Of a stretch of 64,000 bases of DNA, positions 44,675 to 56,111 are shown one piece after another. Made by a program: the position numbers and the translations under genes. Source of the DNA: Myotis daubentonii (taxonomy: Eukaryota > Chordata > Mammalia > Chiroptera > Vespertilionidae); assembly GCF_963259705.1 (NCBI RefSeq), contig NC_081844.1:20631715-20695714 (forward strand), given 5' to 3'. Each line of letters opens with the position of its first letter. Within the stretch, counting starts at the first letter, position 1. Under the pieces are notes generated by a model, which worked only from the letters and a program-made list of their open reading frames with translations, was not told the origin of the DNA and made no database searches.

Positions 44675-45409
44675 GTATAGGCATTTGACTGAAAACTGGA
44701 AAAGCATGATTTCCCCTTAGAAAAGATCACCAGTGTTGTAACAGTCATTGGTCTTTGTTGGAGTTGAAATAGAATTATCTTAGAAACCCTGGCTTTGGGG
44801 TTTAGAAGAGAAGTGCCTTTTTGGGCAGGAGCTCTGGGAAAGGATGAGGCTGGGGCCCTGGCAGCCTAGGTTGTGGAGCTGGTGTCTGGGGTGATGACAG
44901 GCTCCACATGTCGAGAGGGTGAGACTTGCTGTGGTTGGACTCCTGCTTGTAAGGGATGCACGTGGCACAATTTGCTAATACCATCTGGGAGGGGCTACCT
45001 TGTGTGCAGGTCTGAGCCTACATTTGTCAGGTGCCATTGTTAGACATCTTATCCTCCACTAGTCTAGCCATTAACTGTCCTTCCATCCTGTGGTGGTTCA
45101 TCTGGACCCGTCACATCACCACCTCTGGGTGAGGCCTTCTCCTGGGTTGGCAATGGATGTGCAGGGTCCCACAGCTAGATCAGGGGGTGGGGCTCTGCAG
45201 ACCACCGCTGACAGGACAGCACAGTGACCATTCTGTCCTTGCAGACACATTCGAGCTTGGGCACATCACATCCCTGAGTAGGGTTGTCATTGGGATTGGT
45301 TGAGATCAACCTGTGAAGAGCCCTGTGCTCTGGATAGCAGAGTGAAGGTGGTAGTGGTGGCATTAACTGCTGGGGAGGATCCGAATTGGCTGGGTACAAG
45401 GTGCCAAGC

Positions 45410-45580
45410 AGTGGTTCTGCCCATCGTCTCTCTGTGTGAATCTCCTCATGGGCTTGCTAAAATACAGTTTCTGATCCAGGAGGTCTGGGCTTGAGTGGAG
45501 ATTGTATGAGTGCATTTGGCTCCCAGGGACACTGGTATGGTTGACTGTAGGCCACACTTGAGAGTAATAGTAAGGGTCTA
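45410..45580. repeat. Possible MER-type (hAT-Charlie) relic
   Basis: 'gggcttgctaaaatacagtt' 'tctgatccaggaggtctggg' resembles the mid-part of old MER elements. Diverged. Confidence 0.45.
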
Positions 45581-45899
45581 ACTCAGCTGACGGGGGAAAT
45601 GTTGGGATTTCAGACAATTTCAGTCATAGGAGCTTAATTCCCATTGGAAAAAATCATGTAGAGCTCAGAGGGGGAAAAGGCACTGAAGCTATTGCCATGT
45701 CAGGAGGATGGATATTTATCACTGCAACTGTCACTTGTGCAGGTATTTGTGGGTGCTGGCCTTTCCTGTGTGAGCAGGGAAGTTGGCTCCCTCTCCTGGG
45801 TCTCCAGTTGAAGTATGATGAAACCCTGCAGGCAGGCTGAAAAGAGCTCATATCCTTAAGTTCAGCCCTTGATGACTGGTGGGCCTTTTATTTATTTTA

Positions 45900-46109
45900 T
45901 TTTTTTAAATATATTTTTATTGGTTTCAGAGAGGAAGTGACAGGGAGAGATAGAAATATCAATGATAAGAGAATAATTGATCAACTGCCTCATGCACGCC
46001 CCCTACTGGGGATTAAGCCAGAAACCCAGCATGTGCCCTGACTGAGAATCGAACCATGACCTCCTGGTTCACAAGTTGATGCTCATTCACTGAGCCACAC
46101 CAGCCAGGC
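45900..46109 (-). repeat. VES SINE
   Basis: Reverse copy with 'gatagaaatatcaatgataa', 'catgcacgccccctactggg' and 'gccacaccagccaggct'. Confidence 0.9.
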
Positions 46110-46504
46110 TGGTGAGCCTTTTATTTCACAACATTGGAGACACTTAGCAGCTCCAGCATGGTGAGTCTCCTGCTCTTGGCTACACAAGTGTTTTGGGGGC
46201 ACGCAGAATGTCCCAGAGGGAAAAGCTGTTGTTTACTGCTGTGTGCCAGAGTCCCGTCTGCTATGAAGAATGCGTTACACACACTTTGCAGTTGTTGTTC
46301 AGGTCTTACTATGCCCTTGGAATGCCCAGGCATGACAGTCCTCTTCATTTTACTGAGGTGAGAAGTAACTTTTCTACTCCACTCTTCACCCCAAGGGGAT
46401 CTGATACCTCACCATCAACAGAGCCTTCCTTCTCTTTGCCTACTATCTTCCTACTTTTCCAGGACCTTTTGCACATATCATCTGCCTCCACAGTTGTTTT
46501 ACAG

Positions 46505-47485
46505 CTCCGTTGAGGTATAATTGATGTACAGTAAACTGTTCACTTCTAAAGTGTACCATTTGCTACATTTGACCTATAAGTACATGTAAGAAATCATCAG
46601 CACAGTCAAGGTAATAAACATATCTATAATTTCCAGAAGTTTCCTCTTACCCCTTTGTAATCTTCTTCCCAGCCCACCCGTGTCTCCAGGCAACTGCTGA
46701 TCTGCTTTTTCTATCATTGTAGATTAGTCTAGAATTTTGTGAATCATGCAATATATACTCTTTTTTGTTTTATTTTGGTCTGGGCTTTTCTCTCATTCAG
46801 CTTGTCTATTTTGAGATTCACGCACTCTGTACATTAATAGTTCATTTTTTTGTTGGTGGTGGTGAATAGTATTTCATTTTATGGGCATATAATTCATTCA
46901 TCCATTCACATGTTGATGAAATTTAAGAATCTGCCAAAATGTCTTCCAAGGTGATTATACCACTTAAACTCCCACCCAGAAGTGTATGAGAATTCTGGTT
47001 GCTCTATGTCTTGGCCATCACTGGGTATGGTCAGTCTTTTCATTTTAGCCATTCTAATAGGTATGTAGGAGTGTCTCGTGGTGGTTTAATTTGTAAATTC
47101 CTGATGTCCAGTAATGTGGTTGAGTATCTCTTCAAGTGTTTGTTTGCTATGTATATTTCTTCCTTAGTGAATGACTTGGTTATTTGTTTAGATCATTTGT
47201 CCATCCTCCCCTTCTTTTGGGTTCTTTGTCTAATTATTGACTTGAGAGAGTTTTTATATGTTTTAGGTACAAGTCCTCTCTTAGATATATGATTTATATA
47301 TATATTTCCCAGTCTGGGATTTGTCTTTTCATTTTCATAACAGTGTCATTTTTGAAAAGCAAAGATTTTCAATTTTGGTGAATTCCAGTTTATGTTTCTC
47401 TATAGTTTGTGCTTTTTGTCATATTTTAAGTCTTTGCCAAACTCAAGATCACTAAGATTTTCCTCCTACATTTTCTTCTAGATGT
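46505..47485 (-). mobile_element. Ancient L1 3' region (L1M-like), antisense
   Basis: About 1 kb read in reverse, including 'ttgaggtataattgatgtac', 'attcatccattcacatgttg' and 'gttgctctatgtcttggcca', characteristic of old mammalian L1 3' ends. The short frames inside are broken reverse-strand L1 or chance. Confidence 0.75.
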
Positions 47486-48091
47486 TTTATAGTTGCATGG
47501 AGGCAGGCCTAGGCTGACTTTAAAAGGTTAGGTTAGCAGGTTAGGTAAAAAATGAAAATGTGGCTGGGTATGTCACAAGTGCCCTTGCTTCCTTGTTTGG
47601 GCAGGGGCATAATATTTACTGTGGAGGTTAGTGGTCTCAGAGGAGACCACCATGTGACAGAGGACAGATGTCCAGCATGGTGCTGGCAGGTGATGTCCAG
47701 GAAGTGGGAGCTGCCTGTGTGTTTCACTCCAGTAACTTTAGACTTGCTCCTCCTGGGAACACTGAGCTGCTTACTGAGTACTCCTTTCCTGGAACCTTCA
47801 AAGTGCCCTTGATCTCCCCAGACTGACCCCTACCCAAGGCAGGAATGTGTGGACATGTTTCTGTATGAGCTGTGAAGCATAGTGCATGCCGAGTGTCTCA
47901 GAGGTAGCCTAGGCTTATGGTGCAGCAGGTCTCAGACCTTGCTCTGTAGAACTCTCAGAGATTCTGTGCTCCTGTGTGGGAAGGGAGTGAAGGGCTGGCT
48001 TGCCAGTGCCTCCCCTTCCTCTCAACCCCAGAAGCTCTGGCATTTGTTTCTAGGACAGGATGGCCTCTAAGATCAGCTTCTTATTAAAGTA

Positions 48092-48520
48092 CTAGAGACC
48101 TGGTGCACAAATTCATGCATGGGTGGTCCTCGGCCTGGCCGGCAATTGGGGCGGATCTGGGCCGGCTGTGGGAGGTTGGCTGCCTGGGGGAGGAGGGGCC
48201 ACAGGAGGTTCCGATGGGGGTGATCGGGACTGGCTAGCTGGGGGGAGGGGCCGCAGGAGGTTGGCTGGCTGGCAGTAGGGGGTTGGGGGGTGCACGGGAG
48301 GTTGGCTGTCTGTGGAGAGGGGCCACAGAAGTTAGCCAGCCAGCTGTGGGGGAGGGACCACGGGAGGTTGGCTGTGGGAGTGCACTGACCACCAGGGGGC
48401 AGCTCCTGCGTTGGCGTTGAGCATCTGCCCCCTGATGGTCAGTGCGTGTCATAGCAACCAGTCGACTGGTTGTTCCGGTCATTCGGTTGTAATGGTCGCT
48501 TAGGCTTTTATATATATATA
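48092..48520 (-). mobile_element. HeliBat-type Helitron with CTCF-like motif pair
   Basis: Starts at 48092 with 'ctagagacctggtgcacaaa' (reverse 3' end) and ends near 48520 with 'gcttaggcttttatatatat' (reverse 5' end). Inside are several diverged 'gggaggttggctg' units (about 48170-48375) and an inverted pair, ccaccagggggcag (48389-48402) and ctgccccctgatgg (48425-48438). Unlike several other copies, it has no CA array at its 3' end. Confidence 0.87.
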
Positions 48521-48524
48521 CATA

Positions 48525-49055
48525 GCATACATCCAGAGAAGTACTTGAGTTGTAAGTTTTACATCTCAGTGAATGTTTATGAAGTCAATGCATCCAAGTA
48601 ACCCCCACCCCGGTCAGGTCAAGAAATAGAGTATTTCTCTAGAGGCCACTCTTGCTCCATCTCCTGATCACTCTCCACTCCTCACCCCTCCCTCCCCCCC
48701 CCCCCCCCCCCCGCCACTTCCTTGACTTCTGTCACCACCAAGAAGTCTTGCACTCCAGTACAGAATATATTCTTTCATTTCTGGCTTTTCACATGACAGT
48801 TTGGGGATTTATCTTTGATGTTGTGTGTAGCATTAGTTCCTTCACTCTATATTGAATGTCTAAGTCATGATTTAGTCATCACTTACACTTTGGCCATAGC
48901 CGTGCAGGTGTTTTTCAGTTGTGGTTGTTCTCAACATGCTGACCCCACCATTCTTGGTACTCATGTTTCTGTTGATACATACCCTGGAGTGGAATTGCTG
49001 GGTTGTGGGGTATGTGTGTCCCATCTTACATTGATGTCTGAAACAGAATATCCAG
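48525..49055 (-). mobile_element. Ancient L1 fragment, antisense
   Basis: Has 'gaatgtttatgaagtcaatg' near the left and 'cataccctggagtggaattg' 'ctgggttgtgggg' at the right, typical of reversed old L1 3' sequence. A C-run of about 20 bases lies at 48692-48712. Confidence 0.6.
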
Positions 49056-49926
49056 GCTTACCCTCCTGTTCCATGGGTGACAGTGTCCTTGGTTCTCTCC
49101 ACAGTGGTCCCTGTTGCAGGAATGTCCACTGAGAAGATCCTTTTGCCCACTGCCATTACTCTGAGCCACACACATAGCCAGGAGTCTGGGATGGGATAGC
49201 AAGTTGGGGGAGGGGTGGCCTCCTAGCACTGCACTAGGGCCATAGAGGAACTTAGCAGTGAGTGAGCTGGGCATCCCTGGCTTGCCCCTTGAGGACACAG
49301 TCTCTAAGGACTGTGGTCAGTGTGCCATTCAGGACCTACAGACAAAATCTGCACTTTTCCTAACATTCTGCCCAGGTTTCTTTCCCAGCTCATAGAGAAG
49401 CAGGGTTCAGGTTGGTGGCTGATCTTCCTTATATCAGAGGTGGGCCCCACTCTGTCTCTGCCCAGCACCACTGCTGGGCATTCTCAATTGGCAGCACAGG
49501 AATGTACTGTTTTCACCTTGCTGTTTCACTTAACAGTCTCTTAGATGTTGGTCCCCATCAGTTCCTAAAAAGCTGGCTCATTGTCGTTTTGGATCGCCCA
49601 TTTTTTAGGTTCATGTGGGTTGAGCATTGTGTGTGCCCCTCTCATGAGCATCGTGTCATTCCATCTTGTACAGCTGGTATGCTTACTGGCTGTTCTTACA
49701 GGAGCTAGGCTGGGAGGGAGAAACCCTCAACTGTCATCAGATACACTGCCAACTGGACCCTTCTGTGAGTATGTCTGGCAGAAATAAATGCTCTATTTGG
49801 TATTCAGACTTTCCAGTGTGTTAGTGTAGGGATGAGAGTTGAGAGTTCTCAAAAAGGGCTGAATTACAACCAGAATTGTACATCCTGTTGACCTAATTCA
49901 GGGGTCAGGAGAGTTTAAGTTCATAG

Positions 49927-51030
49927 TGTTGTGCCCAGATTTCAAAGTTCCCAAGACCCCCAGGGAGCCAGTCAGTCCGATGCAAAAGCAAAGAGTCCTT
50001 TATTATGCAAGCCGGCCTGCGCTCCCCGTTCACCAGACCCACCGACACAGCGGAAAGTCCAGTGGCAGAGAGAGCGAGGCCTGATGGGACAGGGGGTTTT
50101 AAAGGGGGGTGGAGTGAGGGCAGGAGAGGGCACTGTGGGCCCTGCCGATTGGCCAGGCGCGAGTCGGTACAGGATGTGGTCATAGTGATGGCGTGCACTT
50201 CCCTTGATCACCATTGGTTAATCCAGAGAAATCCTGGGTGTGGCTAGCAGCGGCTTCTTCCCGTGAGGAAGCACATGGCCCCATCCCAAAATGGAGGACC
50301 CAAGGCAAGATGGAGGGCGCACATGGTTCTGTCCCAAGATGGAGGACCCAAGGCAAGATGGAGGGCGCAGTCCTTGTCCGGCTCCTGCTGCTGCCGCTCG
50401 AACTCGCCACAAGGCAGGATGGCCCTCCCGCACAGCACCCGCAGCTGGCCTGCGGGCAGACCGGGACTCCAGCGCATCTGGGCGGCACAGGCCCAGCAAA
50501 CGGGGTGCGGCCGGTGGAGCGGCCCAGCTCTGGGGGAGCGGCATCCGCTCGGAGCAGGCCCGGCCCATGGGGCCGGCGCACTGCAGCATGGCGGCCTCCC
50601 CGAGCCAGGGCACGCGCCCCACTCCGCTGCCGCCGCTGCTGCACTGGGCCCGATCCGGGGGCGGGCAGCCCGCGCTGGGCTCCCGCTGTGGGCCGGGGAG
50701 CCAATGCCCCCCACATGGGGCCCGGCGGCCGGCCCACGCAGGCCCCGGTCCCCCCGACCGGGCCCCGAGGGCTGCACGGACCCTCGGCCCCAGCGCGGGC
50801 AAGCGGGGAGCCGACCACGGGGGAAGGGAGGGAAGAGCGAGGCGGTGAGGCCTTCCGCTCCCATGACCTCCCCCGTGGTCGGTCGCCGCCAGGCCCCCAC
50901 CCCTCGGCCCGCCGCCGGCCACCACGCAGCCGGTCCAGAGACTCGGACCCGCTCCGGGGAGGCCAGGCCCTACTGCGGGCGCGGAGGGATCTCAGAGCCG
51001 GGCGGTCAGACTCCTCCCTTGTGTTCAGCA
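49927..51030 (-). mobile_element. 3' LTR of a gammaretrovirus-like ERV (antisense, GC-rich U3)
   Basis: In reverse orientation the LTR begins TGCTGAACACAAGG at 51030, just after a purine tract, and ends ...GGGCACAACA at 49927. It carries a TATA-like TTTAAAA near 50098, an AATAAA signal (reverse of tttatt at 49999-50004) and a 39-bp direct repeat of period 48 in U3 (50283-50321 and 50331-50369). U3 is unusually long and GC-rich (50370-51000). Large open frames on both strands (up to 305 codons) match no recognised protein and are composition effects. It is old retroviral DNA fixed in the genome. Confidence 0.82.
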
Positions 51031-51045
51031 TTCCCCCCTTGTCTT
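51031..51045 (-). other. Polypurine tract of the ERV
   Basis: The reverse strand reads AAGACAAGGGGGGAA immediately before the LTR start, the expected place and composition for a gammaretroviral plus-strand primer. Confidence 0.75.
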
Positions 51046-52380
51046 GGAACTTCCGGCTCAATCATGAGACGGACTGCAATTCTATTCCACCAAAACTATC
51101 AACTGAACTATCCCTATAAGGCTAACAAATGGTCCGGTGGAAGTGAAAGAAACCATTTTAGATTTAATAACTTCTATTGAAATGGGATCTTTCTTCTTAG
51201 AATTCCTCCATGGTTATCATAAAAAACCAAATCAAGATTCCTGATGTTTGCATAAACACAACAAGAATGGTAACTGATTACCTTTGCTGGAATTGTTGAA
51301 CCTTAATGTGCCCCGTAGGGCCAGGAAGCCAAGCCATCCAGATGCCATCAGGCCTGCCTGCAGTATCTGCTGAGTTAGGTGAATCCCTCACCTGTAGCAA
51401 CTCCACCTGAGCCCACGCTCCAGGCTTTAAGGCCCATCTCAGTAGCCCTCCTACTCGTTGCGGCCCAGAGTGTGTGGGGGTTCCGCAGGGATGCAGAGGC
51501 ATCTTTACTGCTCCCCTTCTACTCTTACCAACCGCCAGTGATGGTAGGGCATGGGCCTGACGCTCCAGCGCCAGCCATCTTCAGGGCTCCCAAGCAGGAT
51601 ACCAGGCTTTCTTCGTGGCATTCTTAGTGGCTTCAAGTCTTTAGAGCTCAGACAGGGCTCTTTAAAACATGATACTCCAGTCAAAGTTTTCCGTTAATAA
51701 AACCATTATTAGGAACCAATCTCATTGGATCTATGCAAAGAAACGTACTTATTTAGCATTGCCAGATTTCGGAGGAATTACATAAGGAGAAAAACATACT
51801 GATCTACTCTAAGATTTTCTGACTTTCCTTGCTACTTCCTTTTCATGGATTTGAAACAAAACAGTAACTGTTGGCATAAAACCTTCTACCTATGCATAAC
51901 TATGCCCCAGACTTTCTATTCTAAACAGGCTTTTTTTTTTTCCAGCTTTACTACCCCTGACATGGGCATGGTGACTCAGGCCTGCAAGGCAGTATACAAG
52001 CTGCCAACTGTTAGCTGTCTCTCAACAGAGTCCAAAACCTGATGGGCACCCTTTCCTGCCCAGTTGGGCACCTGCCCCCTTGCCAGCTAGACACCCTTTA
52101 CTTTTGGGGGTCACCCCACACAGCTCCCTTCCAGGACAGCCAACATACATTCAAAACCTGCAAAAGAATCAAAGGTTAATATAACATATCAATATAATGA
52201 AAAACATGTGACCCCATAAATTGTCCTTGTCTCTTTGGAGCCTTGTCCATGAAGATGCAGGCATTATCTAAGTGTATTACACAGTATTGTGGGGGCTCCT
52301 GGTGACAGGAGCGATCGCGAGCCATGTTACCGGCATCAGGCAGGTCGAGCACGCCGTAGCTTGAGCTTGAGCGGGTTGCG
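51046..52380 (-). pseudogene. Degenerate ERV env-position region
   Basis: Lies between the integrase remnant and the 3' LTR, where env would be. No long reverse-strand frame and no recognisable envelope domain is seen, so the gene is decayed or largely deleted. The 74-codon frame at 51278-51502 shows no domain I can name. Confidence 0.5.
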
Positions 52381-52503
52381 TTGATCTCGATCGATGCTTC
52401 ATTTGGTGATGAAGTCTTTCCGGGTCATGGATGGATCCGCTGACCGCACGTGAGTGTGATGGATCCAGGTCGTGACGCCGTCTACCTTTACAGTCTTGGG
52501 ATC
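52381..52503 (-). pseudogene. ERV pol remnant: integrase C-terminal end
   Basis: The reverse strand reads PKTVKVDGVTTWIHHTHVRS, followed by ADPSMTRKDFITK and then an in-frame TGA. This is the gammaretroviral integrase C-terminal region, where 'KVDG...W(I/V)H..HV(K/R)' is typical. Only this short tail of pol is visible. Upstream pol, gag and a 5' LTR are absent from the window, so the provirus is broken on that side. Confidence 0.8.
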
Positions 52504-53690
52504 TTGAGCAGACAGGAACAGATGTGGAGGCCTCCCTTTCTCACATCCTAGGACAGGACTTTTGACCTATGTCTCATCCAGATAGAAACGGTCCACATTT
52601 ATACCACAAAATACCAACAATAGTTTTGTTGGGAAGAGCTGCTGAGATATAAACCTTGGAGCTGTGGAGAGGAGTGCTGCCTCTCCTTGTCTGCAAGCCT
52701 CTTTTGAAGAGGTCTTATGGATGGCAGCCACTCCACTCATACTTGCGCCCTGGGTCTTGGGCCTCCTCTTCTTGTTCTGCTTATAGGGCACAGGCTATGC
52801 TCTGCCTGGTGCCTGGGCCCCGACAGGAGTTTCCATCCCCTGGGCTGAGTTACAGCTGCAGTTGCATGCTCTGGCCGTGGGTTCTTTGTGGACAGTCAGG
52901 CCACTCCGATGGTGGGCATGCTTCAACTGAGGATGCCTCTGGGGAACAGATGGGCCCCACTGATGAGGAAGTGATATTGTGCTTTTACAAGTGGTGACCT
53001 TGTCGGCCGCACATTGGATACCCTGCACCCCAGTGTCGTTCTTCCTCTAAGAGAGACTTTGCTCCTGTGGCTCTGAGGCTTCCACGGGCTCCTGGCGGAG
53101 GATGATGCCTTTGCGAGGCAGAGTGCTGGCATAGCATCTGCCCGAAGGAGGTTCCCCTTGCTCCAGTCTGGCTGTGGGACCAGGAAAGGCAGAGCAGGGC
53201 CCAGGAGGCTGCACCTTCCAGAGCTGAAAAGGAGGATCAAGCTGCACTGACTTCTTGTACTCAGGGAGACTGTGTGAGACTGGGGCCGTGCTCTTACAGG
53301 CCCTCTGGGGGGTATAGTTGCCACCTCTTGCACCAGCTTGTGACGGAGGTAGTTTGAGTCACAGAACAGCATCTGCAAGGGAACATGTGTGGTTATCAGA
53401 AGCAGGAAGACTTGCTGTGGCTGAAAATGGTGCTGCTGGTACAAAATCACACACACTTGTCCAACAGAGCCCAGTTTCATTCACCCTGTCCACATACCTT
53501 CAGCAGGCAAGACTGATGCCTGTTATGTGACTGGCCAGGAACCATGACTCAGCTGGGTGGCGTTGAAAAGCTCAGCACATTGAAAGACTCACTGTCTGGT
53601 TGCTTCTGGGTGCCATCTGTGGCATGTTTTCGCTTGGAAGGACAGCTTGCTTGCTGAACACTTCCAAAAGTCTTTTGAGCTAAGTGGTTT
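52504..53690 (-). other. Unassigned segment with a 185-codon reverse open frame
   Basis: A reverse-strand frame (52923-53480, 185 codons) includes QMLFCDSNYLRHKLVQEV preceded by an acceptor-like 'cccttgcag' (reverse strand) and followed by a donor-like 'gtaagag'. A second frame (53047-53247) overlaps it. I recognise no protein family. It may be chance, a relic exon, or flanking sequence carried with the ERV. No function is proposed. Confidence 0.3.
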
Positions 53691-54204
53691 TGTAAGTTGT
53701 AAGTTTTGTAAGAGCATTATGCATTTAAAAGAGGGGGAAAAGGACAACTTTCACATTGTTGGTTTTTTAACTAAACTGGTTTTTACTGCTGACCTGTCTT
53801 CCTTTGAGCCCACTGAACAAGTTGGTATGGGTGGTCGGGGGACTGTCCAGACAGTGAGGCGGGTGAGTTCGCCCTTGGTGTGCGCTATCTGGGGCCTGGA
53901 GGAGAGCAGGCTCCAGGGCCAAGGGCCATCATCGTTAGTACCAAGTGGCTTGCAGCTCAGGGTGAGCCTTGGTGGGTGGCTAAAGCCTCAGCTTTGGTGG
54001 GAGGGTGTGGGTCTCCCTGGCTCTAGGGAGGAAGGCAGAGGCAGCCTGGAGACCATCTGAATGTGCTTCTGGGCATGCTGGGCATGAAGCTGCTGGCTCT
54101 GTGTGGCTTCAAGGAGCTCTTTGTAACCTGTGCATTTCCCTGTTGTAGTGGATTAGGGAGAGTGTGTGAGTGGGATGCCGATATGAGGCCAAAGTCCACA
54201 ACCT

Positions 54205-54275
54205 TCCAGCTGCATGATGAGCCCTGGACCCTCAGTTTCCTTATCTGTAAAGTGGGGTTTCAAGGGTAAAAAGCT
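54205..54275 (+). repeat. MIR core relic
   Basis: 'cctcagtttccttatctgta' followed by 'aagtgggg' is the MIR core in sense. Confidence 0.65.
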
Positions 54276-55819
54276 AGAGGTTGGCCCCTGGAGGAACCCA
54301 ACAAGTGGTGATCCTGTGAGAGTCAGGCCAGGTGGTCCCACCGGTGCTTAGACTTCAGGGAGTGCAGGGTTTCCCCATTTTTATCACAGCTGCACATGTC
54401 CAGCTTCATGACCAGGAGGTTGGGTATTTCTGGTGGAGTGGTACCCCCTGATGCATGGAGAAAAGGGAGCCGTGAGCCAGGGGCCTCACAAACACCAAAG
54501 TTTGGTGTCTCTGTTCTTTGTTTCGCATCTGGGTGGAAGTCCCCCGGTGGTAATTACTCAGGGCTTGGGGTTTACCTACCTATCCCTGAAATAGATCGAA
54601 GACATCCACAGTTGGACAAGGGCTTTGGTGTGGCTCGTGGTTGGCCATAACATCAAGACAGGGATCCCTCTTGCCAACTCTTCCATTCATGGCTGACACC
54701 CTCTGGAGAGCCCCTTGTGGACTCTGAAGCACTCCCCACTATGTGATGGCTAAGGCAGGTGGGCCTCTCCTGCATGAAGGAGCTGCGAAGCGAAGTTCTG
54801 GCCTTCTGGGCTCTTTAGCAGGGAGACCCGGACCCCATGCCCTTTTCTACCCCAGGAGTGCAGGCTGTTTTGGCACCATGTGCCTGGTAGTTTGAACCCA
54901 AGGTAGTTTGAACTCCTCAGGAGACAGACTCACTGTGGAACCACTCAGTCCTCAGCCTCCTCCCCACACAGGCACCAGGTGGTGCAGCACAAAGCCACTG
55001 TGAGGAATTGGAAAACGGTTACCTGATCACTTCACCTCCACACACTGCCCTGACATTCCAGGTCTAGTTAAGTATCCCATCCAAATGTAAGGAAATACAA
55101 GTATTTAAGTAAACTTTTTAAAGATTGTGGTAAGTTTCAAATATAAAATTAGAATAGTGTAACCATCCTGGCATCAGTAGATACCAACTTAAAATCCTAC
55201 TTACCAGATCAACATTGTTTCCTGTTCCACTTTCTCCAATAGACACCCAAGTGGGTTATTTTGTAGCAAGTTGCAGATGGCATCATATCTTTAGTAAATA
55301 GTAAAAAATGTGTCATTAAAGATTAGGATGAGCAGTGTACCTTTAATGTTCACATGGAATGTAGCATGCTCTGGAGTTTTATGCAGGTTCCTTCATTGCT
55401 CCCACATGACCCAGGGTGTGGGAGGATAGGGACATCACCTGAGCAGGAGTGGTGGTACCCAGCACTGGCATTGTCCAGACTTTTGTCCAGACTGCTTCTG
55501 AGGGTTGTTCTCCTGTCCCTGGGGCTGTTGCCTGTGTGTGTCCAACCCCCTGCTTCCCATTCTCTGTGAGTCGAGCAGCAAATATCTCCAGCTGCCGTAG
55601 TGATTTAGGTGCTGAAGGGCTTTCTGAGAATGAAGGCTGTTTTACTTCCTTTGCGCCTACTCTTGCTTTTCATATGTGGGAAGTCTCCATTAGAACCTGT
55701 AAGAGCCCAGGAACTGGGTTGGCAGTGTGGAGCATCCTCCCCATCCCCTAGTGAGGATGTGCTCAGTGAGGGTTCTTTCTTTCCCCTGGCCCGAGGCCAG
55801 GAGGTGCCTTAGTTTAGGG

Positions 55820-56111
55820 CAGTGGTTCTCAACCTTCCTAATGCCGCAACCCTTTAATATAGTTGCTCATGTTGTGGTGACCCCCAACCATAAAATTATT
55901 TTCGTTGCTACTTCATAACTGTAATTTTGCTACTGTTATGAATCGTAATGTAAATATCTGATATGCAGGATGTATTTTCATTGTTACAAATTGAACATAA
56001 TTAAAGCATAGGGATAAGCACAAAAACAATATGTAATTATATATGTGTTTTCCGATGGTCTTAGGCGACCCCTGTGAAAGGGTCGTTTGACCCACAGGTT
56101 GACAACTGCTG
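55820..56111 (+). mobile_element. Non-autonomous hAT ('ggttctcaacc' family), 292 bp
   Basis: A perfect 8-bp duplication, gtttaggg (55812-55819 and 56112-56119), brackets ends 'cagtggttctcaaccttcct' and 'acaggttgacaactgctg'. It retains the middle segment that the 26027 copy lacks. Confidence 0.97.

Noticed and set aside
50180..51180. Open frames of 218-305 codons on both strands
   Set aside because: They overlap in several frames inside a GC-rich ERV LTR, where stop codons are scarce, and no recognisable domain appears in any frame.
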